Made by a program: the position numbers and the translations under genes | In this document: one piece after another, positions 1 to 37,300 of the stretch | How the letters are laid out: every line of letters starts with the position of its first letter | Position numbering within the stretch: position 1 is the first letter of the stretch | DNA from: Chionoecetes opilio | Taxonomy: Eukaryota > Arthropoda > Malacostraca > Decapoda > Majidae | Direction: 5' to 3' | Length of the DNA: 64,000 nt | Assembly: GCA_016584305.1 (NCBI GenBank) | Contig: JACEEZ010004786.1 | Location: 94,041-158,040, forward strand | The notes under the pieces: model-generated | Told to the model about the DNA's origin: nothing | The model's database searches: none | The model's input: only the letters and a program-made list of their open reading frames with translations

Positions 1-314
1 CCATACAGGTTCGCAAACTTTCGGTTACAGTTAGGTTAGGTTAGGTTCAGTTATAATTTTTAAAGTTAACTGTGTGGGAATCACAATGAGGGTATTTTCA
101 AGAAAACCCTGTGGTTAGTTTCGGAGCTACAGCCATGCGTAGAGGGCCACCAACCTTTGCAAACTCGTATGGGAAAAAAAAAATTCGCCACCCGGCGCGA
201 CACAGGAAACTTTTTTTGGGGGGGGGTCTGTATTTGGGTTAAGAGAGGGTGTCTACATTATTCATGGTTTTGTGTTGTAGGTTTGTTAGTTAACAGCCTT
301 CCTGGTGGTTGCAG

Positions 315-24568
<24,254 letters not shown>

Positions 24569-25250
24569 CCATAAGTTTTTTGTGGCAAACGCTTGCCAAA
24601 CATTTCATCCCCACAAACTCTCAGAAGTCCTTGAATTGTTGCTAGATGAGTATATTCCAAAGAGATTATATATAGGGCACTCTCGGTCAGTGCCCGGCCA
24701 GATCAGGAAGCTTATTAGCTGTTAAGTGGAGGGAGTGGCCAGTGCCTGTGCCTGACCTGCGGCCCGGTGGTCCCTCATGTACAGGACATCCAAGCATTTA
24801 ATGGATGGATATCTCACAAGATGCTTATTGTTAAACTTCAGAGAATTTCTAATCTTTAACATTTTCATGGTAGTATTTTCATAAAAATTGAAATGAATGA
24901 ATGAAAATAATTGTTCAAAACTAAATTGTGTAAATGCATGAATGTATACTTTGGTATAATGTGTAATGATTCTTTTTATCACTGTGCTATTTTCCAACTT
25001 ATTGAAGTGACATGTGTTTGTCCCAAAAGCATCATTGTATTGAATTTAGGGATTTTGTCATTTGGGTTCGACACTGAACTATTGGTATTATAATAATACT
25101 GAGGTTCAGTCATTCTGAATCCTTGGAATTGTAAAACAAAGGGCTGAACATAATTTATCAAAAATTCTAGAAGCGTTATCATAGTTACAGATGAAGAGGC
25201 ACTTTAGGCAAAGGATTGTACACGTGCTGTTACTTATAAAGGATGTATTA

Positions 25251-25395
<145 letters not shown>

Positions 25396-25495
25396 AATAA
25401 TTATATAATGTGTGTGTGTTTGTGTGTTTCAAGAAATGTAACTGTTTGTTCTTGGCAATGGTTGGCAAGTGGTGGTGATGCCCTCGGGGGTAGAC

Positions 25496-25662
25496 TCTAG
25501 AGGGACTCTGGAGGGAGTAGTACCGGTGGTGAGGCTCCTGTCCAGGGAGGGACTCTGGAGGGAGTAGTACCGGTGGTGAGGCTCCTGTCCAGGGAGGGAC
25601 TCTGGAGGGAGTAGTACCGGTGGTGAGGCTCCTGTCCAGGGAGGGACTCTGGAGGGAGGGAG
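25496..25662. repeat. 46-bp tandem repeat, ~3.6 copies
   Basis: Unit AGGGACTCTGGAGGGAGTAG-TACCGGTGGTGAGGCTCCTG-TCCAGG, nearly identical between copies. Confidence 0.9.
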
Positions 25663-26365
25663 GAGCTGTGGTGCTTTGAACTGTGAATACATATCTCTTA
25701 TGCAGCAGCTGCTATGTGTGTGTGTCCTGGATCAGGAACTATACACATAATGTTTTCATTTTAAATGATAATAATATATATATCCTTCATATAATTTTAG
25801 AATATAAAGAATTATTTATGATACTACATACGTATTTAGAAAGATTCCCTCCGTACACCTCTCAGCATACCTCTACTGAGCTTTTTGTACATTTAAAGGT
25901 ACAAGCATAATTTAATGAATGTTTATTGTTTCAATCATGGCTGACGACTAGCCAGCTGTCGTCTTTCAGCCTTGGCATTTTGTTCTCTGAGAGCTGAAAA
26001 TTTTGGCAATGATATTTGCTCAATATGATGGTACAATGAAATTGGAACAAATAACAGTAAGAGAAGAGGTAGAGATGACTGTGAGTGACAATATACATCA
26101 ATCTGCATCATACATTGAAGGTGAAATGGATGATGACTTTCAAACTCACCTCACGTCAATGCAACAACTGTTATTGTGGCACCAAGAAATATCAAACTCA
26201 AGTCATTTGTTTCCACTTTTGCCTGAATTGTGTTGAAATATGTTAAGAGTTCACAATCAGAATGAAGGGAATATCCACGAGTGGTTTGGGTCGTGCTTTC
26301 AAGGCCGTGGAATTCCCCGCTTGTTTGAGGTGTTGCTGGCGGAACCTCTGAAAGTCTTCCAAGCA

Positions 26366-26672
26366 GAGCGTGTGACTCGCGGCGCCACTGTGCTGCCCCG
26401 TGTGACTCGCTGCACCACTGTGCTGCCCCGTGTGACTCGCGGCGCAACTGTGCTGCCCCGTGTGACTCGCGGCGCCACTGTGCTGCCCCGTGTGACTCGC
26501 GGCGCCACTGTGCTGCCCCGTGTGACTCGCGGCGCCACTGTGCTGCCCCGTGTGACTCGCGGCGCCACTGTGCTGCCCCGTGTGACTCGCGGCCCCACTG
26601 TGCTGCCCCGTGTGACTCGCGGCGCCACTGTGCTGCCCCGTGTGACTCGCGGCGCCACTGTGCTGCCCCGTG
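26366..26672. repeat. 30-bp minisatellite, 10 copies
   Basis: Unit TGTGACTCGCGGCGCCACTG-TGCTGCCCCG, GC-rich in an AT-rich setting. Because 30 is a multiple of 3 and lacks stops, it is open in several frames on both strands, giving 10-residue repeats such as RVTRGATVLP or GAAQWRRESH. No gene structure supports coding. Confidence 0.93.
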
Positions 26673-26790
26673 CACCAGATATGTACAGGCATCCAAGGTT
26701 ATGCATCAATAGATCAGAGACACTGAATATATATTTTGAAACTGTTGGTGATAGTTTAGAGCATCATGTAGGGAGTCAAGGTCATCCAGT

Positions 26791-26822
<32 letters not shown>
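26791..26822. repeat. (GT)n microsatellite
   Basis: About 14 GT units after the 30-bp minisatellite. Confidence 0.9.
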
Positions 26823-26824
<2 letters not shown>

Positions 26825-28119
26825 TTGCGAGTGACGATGTAAATGCATGCACATGAATGTACATTAGACATAGGACCCTTTGCAACCTAAAGTAAATATC
26901 ATCATGATATTGTAAAACTCAAATATTATAAATATTAGATATATTTATAAGTGAAGTGCCATCTTCATTTCTTGTGACTAATTTTCTCAGACATTCTAAA
27001 ACTTGCATCATTGACATGAATTATTTGGAAAGCTTGCATTTGCTTACAAATTTGCCTGTCCTTTATGTCTAATGTACACTTGAGCATACATTGAATTAGC
27101 ACTGTTAAAATCCAGTGTAGAGCACTGAAGTCCATTTTGTATTGTAATGATATTCCTGTGCTGTATTGTAGAGGTGGTGAATGATCCGCCTGTTATAAGA
27201 TGTTACTTTGGCAGAACTATAGCCTTCAACTCCTTCAAGCTGAGCGCACTGATAACATGAAGCACCCTTCCAGTTGTGACAAGGAAGGTGTAGCTATACC
27301 TGACCCTCCCTGTGTTTGGCTGAGGATAGGTATTCTGTGTGTAAATGTCTAACTATTGCTTGTTGATAGCTATGGAGTCTAGTCCAACCATTATACTACA
27401 TAAGAGTCAATCTGCAATATGCATGTATATTGTGGATATTGGTAATGTAGGTAATTTACCATATAACTCGCAATGTTAGAAGCAGCAGTCAACCAAAAAA
27501 TTTAATTTTGCTTTTATTTATTTTGAAATCCAGTCAAACCTCTTGCATCAAGAACAAGAAAACGATAAGAGGGACAGTAGTGTTCCTGCCACACCACTCC
27601 ATAGTAGTTTAAGAAAGTGTTTTGCTTAATACTACTCACTACTTTTAGTAGCTTAAAGAAAACACAGGCTCCTAAGTGGGTTTTGGCCTAAGTTTTCTTG
27701 AAGGAAACTTTCTAATATGATGATATCATGACCTGGCTTTTATTTTTCTTCATCCAGCATGGTCATGCTATGGTTGAGTAAGTATTATATACTTCTAATT
27801 ATTGTCATATGCCTCTCATCAAAATGTCATATTTTTACAGAATATCAAGAGCTGTTGTGTTGATGAACAATATTTAATCTTGAATATTGCATTACACTTC
27901 ATATTATTAATATTAATGATGTGTAACATTGAAATTATTCTTTTCAAAAGACTCAGCTGAGCTGACTTATGTACAGTAGTGAGCTTGATGAGGCATTGCC
28001 CAAATGCTCTTGCCTTTGGATATAGAAGTTAGCATAGAAATGTTACATTAGACACTGCCTTTTACCCTAATGGGCATTTTGTTTTTAGCCAAGCTGCATC
28101 ATCAACATACATCAGTGTT

Positions 28120-28275
28120 TTGTAAGGCCGGCTCCGTGCCTCCGTGGCTCGGCCGCCGGGCAGCAGCGCCAAGTTGGGGTGATGTGCACCCTGGCTGGCA
28201 AGTCCTTTGCTTTCAAGTTTTTTCTGCGGGATCTCATCCCGTGCCTTCTTTGGTCTTCCCACTGGTCCTCCATCC
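28120..28275 (-). mobile_element. Degraded LINE tail
   Basis: Minus strand reads GGPVGRPKKARDEIPQKKLE-SKGL, like the GRPKKTWxEVVxKDLxxxGL tail of LINE polyproteins. No other part found. Confidence 0.45.
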
Positions 28276-29159
28276 TCCATCTCAAAATGTTGAACATTCT
28301 TCACCATGTTGGGTTATTTCTGACTAACTACTAACTGATCCAGTCTGTTATTCACATGACTTCACTGATCCTCTCCAAGCCTTAAAAGTGTTGCTATAAC
28401 CGCAATCGTAATGATTACATGGCTATTTTCTAATCACATTGAATTTTGTTGAAATCATGAAAAGTGACCGACAATTTTGTTTCTAAGTAACATTATATGT
28501 CTAATGTGTAAAAAAAATTGAATTGTCTCAAGAGACCAAGATGAGCACAGCATAGTAAAGCATACAGGCATTTCATCCACCTTGGTAGCCGGGGAACCTC
28601 ACAAAACCTGTGTTCATTCAATGTCAACAGACATGTATTTAGCCTAAATGACCCTGCCAGGTCCATACCCGAATTTGCCGTGGGTAATGAGGAGCTGTTA
28701 CATATTGTTTCTTTGATTTGCATCAGTTTGATTATGGCAGCCATCTTCTTTCCACAGTATTTTCTAGTCTGGTACATAGAAGGAGTGGAGACTTTACCAC
28801 CAGGAGTTGACAAACACCTCTTGCGTAACACATCACAGTCGCCATGGCTTGTTTCTGTACTTCGTATTTTCTTAAAGCATTGTTTTTAACAGTTTTAGTT
28901 TCGGCGAGCAATAATTTGTTTTCCCCCCAAGATGATGTTTGATATAGACTGATTTTTTTTGTGAAGAAATGAAGGTACATTTTTGGAAACTATATTTAAC
29001 TCAACAATTAATAAGTATATAATAAAATTTTCCACCTGCAAATAAAAACTTAGCTTTTTTCAAGCCAATTTGGTATTGAGTCGCTAAGACACAGAAGGAA
29101 TACCAATGCGACAAAGCACCTTATGGATATTTCAAAAAAGGATTTTGATAAATGCTTCC

Positions 29160-29460
29160 AACAGAGCCGTACTATCCATAAGGCCAACTAGGCTGAAGCC
29201 TAGGGGCCCCACAGGGACTTGGGGCCTGCATTTTTTGGGGGGCTGAGGCACTGAGAAATTATGAAAAGAATATTCTTCATGAGACCCTCAAAATGGATAT
29301 AGAACAATGTACCGCGGTCTAGTACCTACCGTATCAGGGTCAGTCGTCAGCTTGAAGTGCCGAAGGGGCCCGAAATACCTGAAAGCCGAGGGGCCCGGCC
29401 ATGGGTTAATACACCGCAGTTAATTAACGGTAATGCACCGCAGGGAGAAATGTGTCAACT
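29160..29460. repeat. Possible DNA-transposon remnant
   Basis: CAGAGCCGTACTATCCATAA and aagcctaggggccccacagg look transposon-like, with a second GGGGCCC block near 29390, but no matching terminus was found. Confidence 0.25.
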
Positions 29461-30181
29461 CAAAAGGGGCTTTTTTCGAATAGAAGTAGCTTTTTTAAAC
29501 TAAAAAGATAAGCTATTTTTTTTGTTTATGGGCCTAAAGTCGGATACTTTATGATCAGACCTTTTGTATTACTGGATAATTTGCTATAAGTGTATTCTAA
29601 CTAAAGATTTATCAATTACCATTATGTTGCAGTACGACTTATTGTGATGACGGTCTTGCATAATAATGATCATTTTTATATGTGATGTTAATATGGTTGG
29701 CTAAATCTAAACATTAAAAAACAAATAGCTGTGAATTGTAAAAGGTGGTACAGTTTGATTTTTTATATCAGTGACAGATTTCAATGGTTCATTTGCTCTG
29801 ATATGCAGTGCCTCATCTTGGGGGTCTTCAAGTCATCTTGAGATGACTTGAATGCTCAGTCTGTAAAACATGGAGGGATTAAAAGGTATACTGGAAATTC
29901 AGCGATGTTATACAATGCCTTGGAATATTGTTGCTTATTGTTATTATTATCATCATTATTGAGCCTAAGAAACTATGAATTTATGCATTATCTGGGTTGC
30001 TGATTTTAGAAAGCTTTTACAAAAACAATATTAATTTATAGCTTTGATAATGTACTTATCAGGCGATAGTGTGTGTAGCACCTATGTTCCCATAGTGAGG
30101 CAAATAAACCAATCATTTGCATGACTGAATATATTATCCTCAGATGAAAAACAATCAAGGAGAGGAAAAACATGTGGTATG

Positions 30182-30883
30182 AACCCCTTCACGCCCAGAT
30201 CTTTCCTTTGCTATAAAAAATTGTATGTTGTCGAACCATAAAATTACAAAAAGTAACTGAATATACCAAATTAGTTAGTGGCCAAGGATACTAGGTAAAC
30301 AGGTCATAGCTATAAAATATTGCTTATAGTCACTAAAAATCGTCTAATGGTACCCAAATTACAATGGAAATTACGTTCTGGGCAGGGGCGTAGCTACCTA
30401 GGGGATTTTTTGGAAAATGAACAACATCTTTTGGTGCATTTTGACACCTTGAGACTTTCAATGCCCATAAATCCTTTTTAATCCGAATAAAAAAGCCTGT
30501 GATGGTACTCAAAAGATACAGATCAAATTAAGCACAAACCCCAAGGAGTTTAAAGGCGTTTTCTGCGGGGGATTTTTTATTGCAATCGGAAAATTTTCGT
30601 TTGCAAACGGTCACTTTCCTGTTGCTGTTCGGGCAATCATCTTCCCTGGATGGTTGAACAGCAATCGAAATTTGAGCAACCGAAAGTTTTTCGGTTGCAA
30701 TCAGGATCCCCGCAGAAAACTCCTTTTAAAAGCCAAGTTTGTAGAGGATCACAGGAGTTTTGTTTGATGGGCGTGATGCATTTGGGGGCCCCCTCTCTTG
30801 GGGGCCCGGGGGGCGATTTCAAACAGCCCCCCCATGCCCCTCCCCCTTAGCTACGCCACTGGTTCTGAGTCTCAAGGGGTTAA
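30182..30883. mobile_element. TTAA MITE copy 12, split by a hAT-like element
   Basis: Left part 30182-30382, right part 30862-30883; the 479-bp insert divides ACGTTCTGGG from TCTCAAGGGGTTAA. Confidence 0.85.
30383..30861. mobile_element. hAT-like element, 479 bp, nested in a TTAA MITE
   Basis: CAGGGGCGTAGCTACCTAGG at the left and CCCTTAGCTACGCCACTG at the right are inverted termini. The host MITE is split at its end; flanking 8-mers gttctggg/gttctgag are a target duplication with one later change. Confidence 0.85.
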
Positions 30884-31342
30884 AACATAGTTTGGGTGCC
30901 GTAGTAAAGGCATTATTCCGAACATCAACGAGTCGAGAATGAACCGAGTGAGTCAACAACAGTGAACGGGCGCCGCGTGGAAGGCAGGTGGATCACACAC
31001 ATAGCAGGATTAGCAGCGTGACTGGAGGTGCGGTGCTTCTAGAGAGGGTGAAGAGCTCCAGGGAGGTGCAGGAGGTGAGTGGCAGGCTGTTTGGTAGTTG
31101 TGTAGAGTGTAGACTGTAGATGCTGCCACATGTCTGTCTGGTGGAGGCAGCATGCTGGGGGAATGCAATGGTAAGCAGTCTTCATGTTCGATGGCTAGAG
31201 GTGATAATGTACTGCTGTGTGGTGCGGATTTTTCTCCCTACATATTTCCTTACTCCAAGAACATTGAAGAATGCCATAGTTGCCTAGAGATTAGTCGTCA
31301 ATAAGACTAAGGATCAGCTGAAGCGTAGGGTGACCACTATAA

Positions 31343-31582
31343 TATATAATGGACGAGAGTTTCACGTTCGTTTTAAGAGACACCAACTATTTTTTCTTGG
31401 CCTACAATAGGTGCTTGTTCTAATGGTGCTTGTTTTATTTTGCGCAAACCGAAAAAAAAAAAAAATGAAACTTAACCTAACCTTGTTGTAATGAAACCTA
31501 ACCTAACCTTAAAAGTTTTAATGAAACCTAACCTAACCTTACAGGTTTTAATGAAACCTAACCTAACCTTAACCACTAAGTA

Positions 31583-31634
<52 letters not shown>

Positions 31635-31820
31635 GGGGGTTTGCGCAAAATAAAACAAGCACCATTAGAACAAGCACCTATTGTAGGCCAAGTAAAAATA
31701 GTTGGTGTCTCTGAAAACGAACGTGAAACTCTCGTCCATTGTAACCCAAGCACCTATTGTAGGCCAAGAAAAAATACTTGGTGTCTGAAAACGAACGTGA
31801 AACTCTCGTCCATTATAACC
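31343..31820. repeat. Large foldback with CCTAA repeats and poly-T core
   Basis: Left arm 31343-31452 is repeated inverted at 31637-31745 (ttgcgcaaaataaaacaagc). A second copy of the outer arm follows at 31748-31820. The core holds three copies of ATGAAACCTAACCTAACCTT and about 48 T. Confidence 0.8.
31586..31633. repeat. Poly-T tract
   Basis: About 48 T inside the foldback 31343-31820. Confidence 0.9.
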
Positions 31821-32279
31821 GGCGGTGTCAAGCGTGGGGAAATGTAGTACGGTTTCGGTCATCCCGCGATTTCGAGGCTGAAACTTATTTTCCTGAATAG
31901 TTTAGATGTGCTTTGAATGAATCTGGCATTCGTTTTTGCCGGAAGTCAAATTTGTTTACAGGTGTGGGGGGGTGCCCGCCCCGCCCCTCCCGGCCGCCCC
32001 GCAAACCATGTTCCGCTTTGCACTGCCGTAGTTTGAAAATTTCTTTTTTTACTTGATGTCTTCTGTTACTTAACCAAACCCCTCCTGTAACCTAATCTGA
32101 TTAACCTAACTTAACCGTTTCTGGCTGAAATAACTAGATTTTCGGAAGTACATGTAACGCCGTTATTATTCCATTGCGCAATGTAAGATTAGGTTCAAAA
32201 GACTCGGAATGAGGAGATCTACACGATGAGACAGGTTATAATTGTCAGGCTCGAGGATGACTTAAATCATAATAATACC

Positions 32280-32448
32280 CAATGGCAGTGTCTGGGTGCA
32301 GTGGCGCAGCTGGTAGCAGGAGTGGCGCAGCTGGTAGCAGGAGTGGCGGAACAAGGGGTGTGCAAATGGGGGAGCACACGGGGGGCCACCACCCTAATAT
32401 GAGGGGGCACGTGCCCCCACAGGCCCCCCCCCGCAGTTCCGCCACTGC
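32280..32448. mobile_element. Short hAT-like MITE
   Basis: Left end CAATGGCAGTG and right end TTCCGCCACTG are roughly inverted; ataatacc occurs on both sides (32272-32279, 32449-32456). Contains a 23-bp internal tandem (cgcagctggtagcaggagtgg). Exact ends are uncertain by a base. Confidence 0.6.
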
Positions 32449-32449
32449 A

Positions 32450-33190
32450 TAATACCATCAGAATCTGGTGTATAAAAAAAAGTAACTAGAATATGAAGGA
32501 AAAAAAGAAAATCAGGAAAAAAAGTGAATTACTCACTGTATCAAAATTGGAACCGAATAAAAAGAGCAAAATTCTTTAAAAAAAAGTCATATACCATCAG
32601 AATCTGGCGTATAAAAACAAAAAACAAAAATGTAAAGAAAAAAGAATATCAGAAAAAAAAAGTTTATTACTCACTGTATCAAAATTGGAACCGAAAATAG
32701 AAAGAGCAAAATTCTTGAAAAAGTCTTACCATCAGAATCTGGCGTATAAAAACAAAAAACTAAAATATAAAGGAAAAAAAAGACAAATTTTGCTCTTTCT
32801 ATTTTCGGTTCCAATTTTGATAGTGAGTAATTAACTTTTCTTCCTGATATTCTTTTTTTCCTTCATATTTATATTTTTGTATTTATACGCCAGATTCTGA
32901 TGGTATATGACTTTTTTCAAGAACTTTGCTCTTCTTTCTATTTTCGGTTCTTATTTTGAAACTACTAGTAGCTAATTAACTTTTTTTCCTGCTAGCCTAT
33001 TCTTTTTTTCCTTCATAATTTTATTGTTTTGTAGACACCAGATTCTGATGGTATATGGCTTTTTTTTAAAGAATTTTACTCTGAGTAATTATCTTTTTTT
33101 CCTGATATTCAATTCTGATGGTACATGACTTTTTTCAGCTCTTCTTTCTATTTGTGGTTCCAATTTTGATACAGTGAGTAATTCTTCGGT
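32450..33190. repeat. Tandem copies of a dispersed repeat in opposing orientations
   Basis: About three forward units (ATACCATCAGAATCTGGCGT ... CAAAATTGGAACCGAAAATA) then about three reversed units. A single copy lies at 3320-3450. Transcribed, this would fold into a long duplex. Confidence 0.75.
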
Positions 33191-33282
33191 AAATCCCCGC
33201 ATAAATTGGACTGGCAGAAGAGTTTGTTAAAGCCGAGATGAATTATATAGAGGTCTGTAAAAGTAACAAAACCAGATCTTCA

Positions 33283-33288
33283 TTTTAT
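33283..33288 (-). terminator. Possible UPRT poly(A) signal
   Basis: AATAAA on the minus strand about 1 kb downstream of the UPRT stop. A plausible 3' end, with no further support. Confidence 0.25.
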
Positions 33289-34335
33289 TATATATTTTGA
33301 TTGAACAGCACCTCTGTCACACAGCAATGCTGCACACAGAGGACTTCTGAAGCCTGTACACCAACTCTTCTTGTAACAAGTAAAGTGTTTGTGCAACAAA
33401 AATCTATCCAGATAAAAAAACTTAAAATCTTAATCGAACACATATTCATGGTACGTATTACATGCATGAAATGGGAGTCCAGTGTATTCAGCTTCATTGG
33501 TTTGCTGAAGGAAGTTTTCTCCTGGTGGTGTAGGCCTGGGCGATGCGCCCCGTGGGGTGCGTGATGCTCCCTGCCGAGGAATGTCATTTGTCGAGTCAGA
33601 ATGAGGCAATGTGATAAAAACAGATGAGCGAGATGGAACTGAGACTCACTGATCCAGAAAAATAAACATACACAAATGAAGATATTGCACATAAGTATAT
33701 CATTCATGCACTTTTCAGCATGGCAGTAAGGAATCACAGACTTCTTGTCTATAGGTACATGAGCAACCATCCAAGGAAGACAAGCCAAGGATGGATAATG
33801 GTTGGCTCTGTGTTGCCAGCTGGGTGTTGAGGGTACTTAATACTGACGCATTGATCATGATAGTCATCCCTTCTTTGTCTTCTGATAGTACAAAAGCCAC
33901 ATAGACTTGCTACTGTTTTGTCAACATCAATATTTGAAATATACATACAATATATACATTTGATTTATATACATGTCATTGTAAGTGCAATATCTAAATA
34001 AATCACAGCATTGTTCACAAACATACAAAAGAGTAATCTAAAGGAACTACTGTGTTAATTATCATGCAAATGGAAGCATACATAAGAAAATATATAAATA
34101 CGTCATAATACTGTAAATACATAATTCCTATTCCCTACCTAACACTTTACCGAACAACTAGCGACCCTCGCAGTCAACAACATGAGCTTCAGCCGTACAA
34201 ATCATTGTTCCCTTAATGGAAAATTGTCAGTCCATGGAAATGATTTGGTGTTTGCAGAGCGGGGAGCTGTGAGGCTCGTCTACGTGGCGGAGCTGCGTGG
34301 TGCTCAGCTCCCTCGCCTTGCCTCCGTAGCAGTGC

Positions 34336-37300
34336 TTAGTCAGTGCCAAAGTACTTTTGACCAAAGTGGTTGGGGGCCACGGGATGGACCTCCGATGTCA
34401 GGATGTGCATCTGCGGGACAAAGATAAAGGTGATGTCAAGTGTACCTGTAGTGCGCGCACCTGTAACTGTTACTTCTCAGGACATTGACAGAATTCCTTG
34501 TACTGGTGACACCTTGTTGAGCCTTTCATACATGACTTGTTTGAACACATTATTCCAAAGGTGAATCCCAGTTGTGATTTCAATAGCCTCCCAAAAGCAC
34601 ACCTACAGTGGCAATCTAAATAAAGATGCTGCTTAAGGAGGCACACAACCTTGCCTCTCATATACGTTATGCTGCTCTAATTTCCTTAACAAAGCGTTTA
34701 ACACACTGTCCAGAAAACGGTCCTCATCTTTCATTTTAGCTACCACCGCAGATCACCGCATTCTACAAGTCTCATCTCTTAAGCCTAGTAAATCATTCCG
34801 ATGCGCCTAATCCTCAATATCGTATCCCTCCCCCCTCCTTATTTAAATGTCAGTGTGCGCGCCCCTGAGCCATGACCTACCCTGGGGAAGGCGCCGGTGA
34901 TGGTGCGGGCGGCGGTGGGCGTGGAGAACAGGTTGAGCAGGATGATGTTCTGCTCCTCCACCGCGTGTTCCTGCAGCACTCTCACCGCCTTGATCACAGT
35001 GTTGCCGGAGCCTGTAACACACACACACACACACGCATAATTAGTAAAAGTGTAAACGAAACAAGTGATAAAAGTCTAACTTAAACAGTAATGATGCATC
35101 CTCCGTGCTCCCTGAGCCTGCGTTATTGATTGCTGGATTGTAATGCCAAAAAAGGGGGAAATGCGCCAGGCAAAAGAGGTCATATGGCACTATGGCAAAG
35201 TATAAAAAAGGGAGGGGTTAGAGAGACAGAGTGAAACGGTGAGGGAAGGGGAAAGGAACGGATTGTTACAGCAGGATGGTTAGAGCAAATGCGCTGAGCC
35301 TGGGTGCATGGACACACGCACGCACGCAGAATTAGTAAAAGTGTAAACGAAAACAAGTGATAAAAGCCTAAATTAAACATTAATGATGCATACTTAGATA
35401 TTCTCATTAGGATAGGGAACAATAACCACAGCGATTGGCCATTCATCACTATATAATGATTCTCTGAACGAATAGAAAAAATCATCATCGACCTTTACGT
35501 ATATCAGATTAACTTTTTTTATGGGGCAAACCTTTCCTCGTGATTACGCTATCTAGTGATAAATGGTTTTTTCCCATACACTTTGGCTTTCTCCCAAACA
35601 AGCAGGGTGGTACTCTACAAAAGGCAGGTGTGTGAATAATACTATCATGGGTGTTGTGGCTGGTTCACCATTATACTTAGATAGAGAGTGGCGTGCGTGA
35701 ACGGATTCCCGGCGTGACGTAGGAGGCTAAAAGGGACGAGGGTGGAATGTAGGTATTCTTTCCCTGGTAGTGTTATTTCCCGTGAAGATATTAACTTGAA
35801 GTGATATAAAACACATCCTTAGCCTGCTGCAGTACATGAGACCCCATCATACAAAAAGATCGATAAGTAGGCTATAGCTAACATGTCGTCTTCCTCCGCT
35901 CTTCACACACAAACACACTTTCCGCTAAAAAAAAAACCCACACGAGGAACGCGCGCTATTTACAGCACGTTAAAGCTGCCCCGCCGCTCCTCCCTTCACA
36001 CTCCTCCTGGCGCACCAGCCGCCCCGACACTCAGCTTTACTGGTCCTCCTGAATGTCATTAACCCCTTCAGGCCCAGAACGTAATTTCCATGGTAATTTC
36101 GGTACCATTAGACGATTTTAATGAATATAAGAACGTAATTTCCATGATAATTTGGGTACCATCAGACGATTTTTAGTCAATATAAGCAATATTTTATAGA
36201 TATGACATGTTTAATGTCCTTGTCCACTAGTTAATTTGGTATATAAAGTCACTTTTCGTAATTTTATGGCTAACGACAGATGATTTTATGTAGCCAAGGA
36301 AAGATCTGGGCGTGAAGGGGTTACATCCATCCACGATAAGGAGACATGATCTGCCTCATGTCATCACTCATTAGTCATCAGTGAGCTCCCGAGACCTGCG
36401 ACATCACCATCATTTTACCATCAACGCCATCATTTAATGCTTTATTATGAGGTTTAGTAGCCTTGTCCACTAGCTAATTTGGTATATTAAGTCACTTTCC
36501 GTAATTTAAAAAAAGGGGTTAAGGAGTTAAATCCACAAAGAAAAATCATTAGGAATTAAAAACTTGTGACGCGACACTGCTTATCTCGAGACGACCTTGA
36601 TCACCATTGACATTGACTGAAGATACGACAATCAACACCCGCGATGACTATGTGAGGCGGCCACAATCATAATACGACCTAGATTAATCATGATTATTTG
36701 CGTGCATGCTTAATCTCAAACCAAACAAATAGCAGCACAGTTGTTTTCAGTCATGCGCAGTGTTAGTGCTTTACATGACATTAATCCACCCTCTGTAGAC
36801 ACGCGTAAGAATGAATTAATACTTGATAATGGTCAATACTAAGAAAAACACCTTGATCACCGCAATTACCACTCACAACCTCAGTGTTCTTTCCCGTAAC
36901 CACAAGTCCCCTTATAGTTGCTAAATTCTTGCCTGTAGTCAATTTTTTTAACGAGGCGAAAATTCCATTCTATCTTAAGGTCTCGTGCTAAAAATTATAC
37001 CTATATTTACCTGATGATATGGTTAACTATGATAAAATACAACTGAAATTTAGAAGAACCGTAGTATTCCCTTCTCCTGGCATCAAATATCAGGCAGTAA
37101 GCAGCAAGGGGTCAGGATTTTTCACCTCGTTAAAAAAAAAAAACAGTATAGTTTCCACCCTCTCCCTTATGAATGGGTTGTATGTAGGTACTTCCTCTAT
37201 CCTCCCCTCCCTCATGAATGGGTTGTGTGTAGGTACCACCCCTATCCTCCCCTCCCTCACCGCGCGGCCTACTCACGCCTCCCCCTCACACTTACTCATG

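Noticed and set aside
26151..26842. Repeat proteins of 136-200 aa on both strands
   Set aside because: A stop-free 30-bp minisatellite makes several frames open at once; no splice or start context supports any of them.
33288..33788. 166-aa minus-strand frame after UPRT
   Set aside because: AT-rich, no recognisable motif, lies in the probable UPRT 3'UTR.
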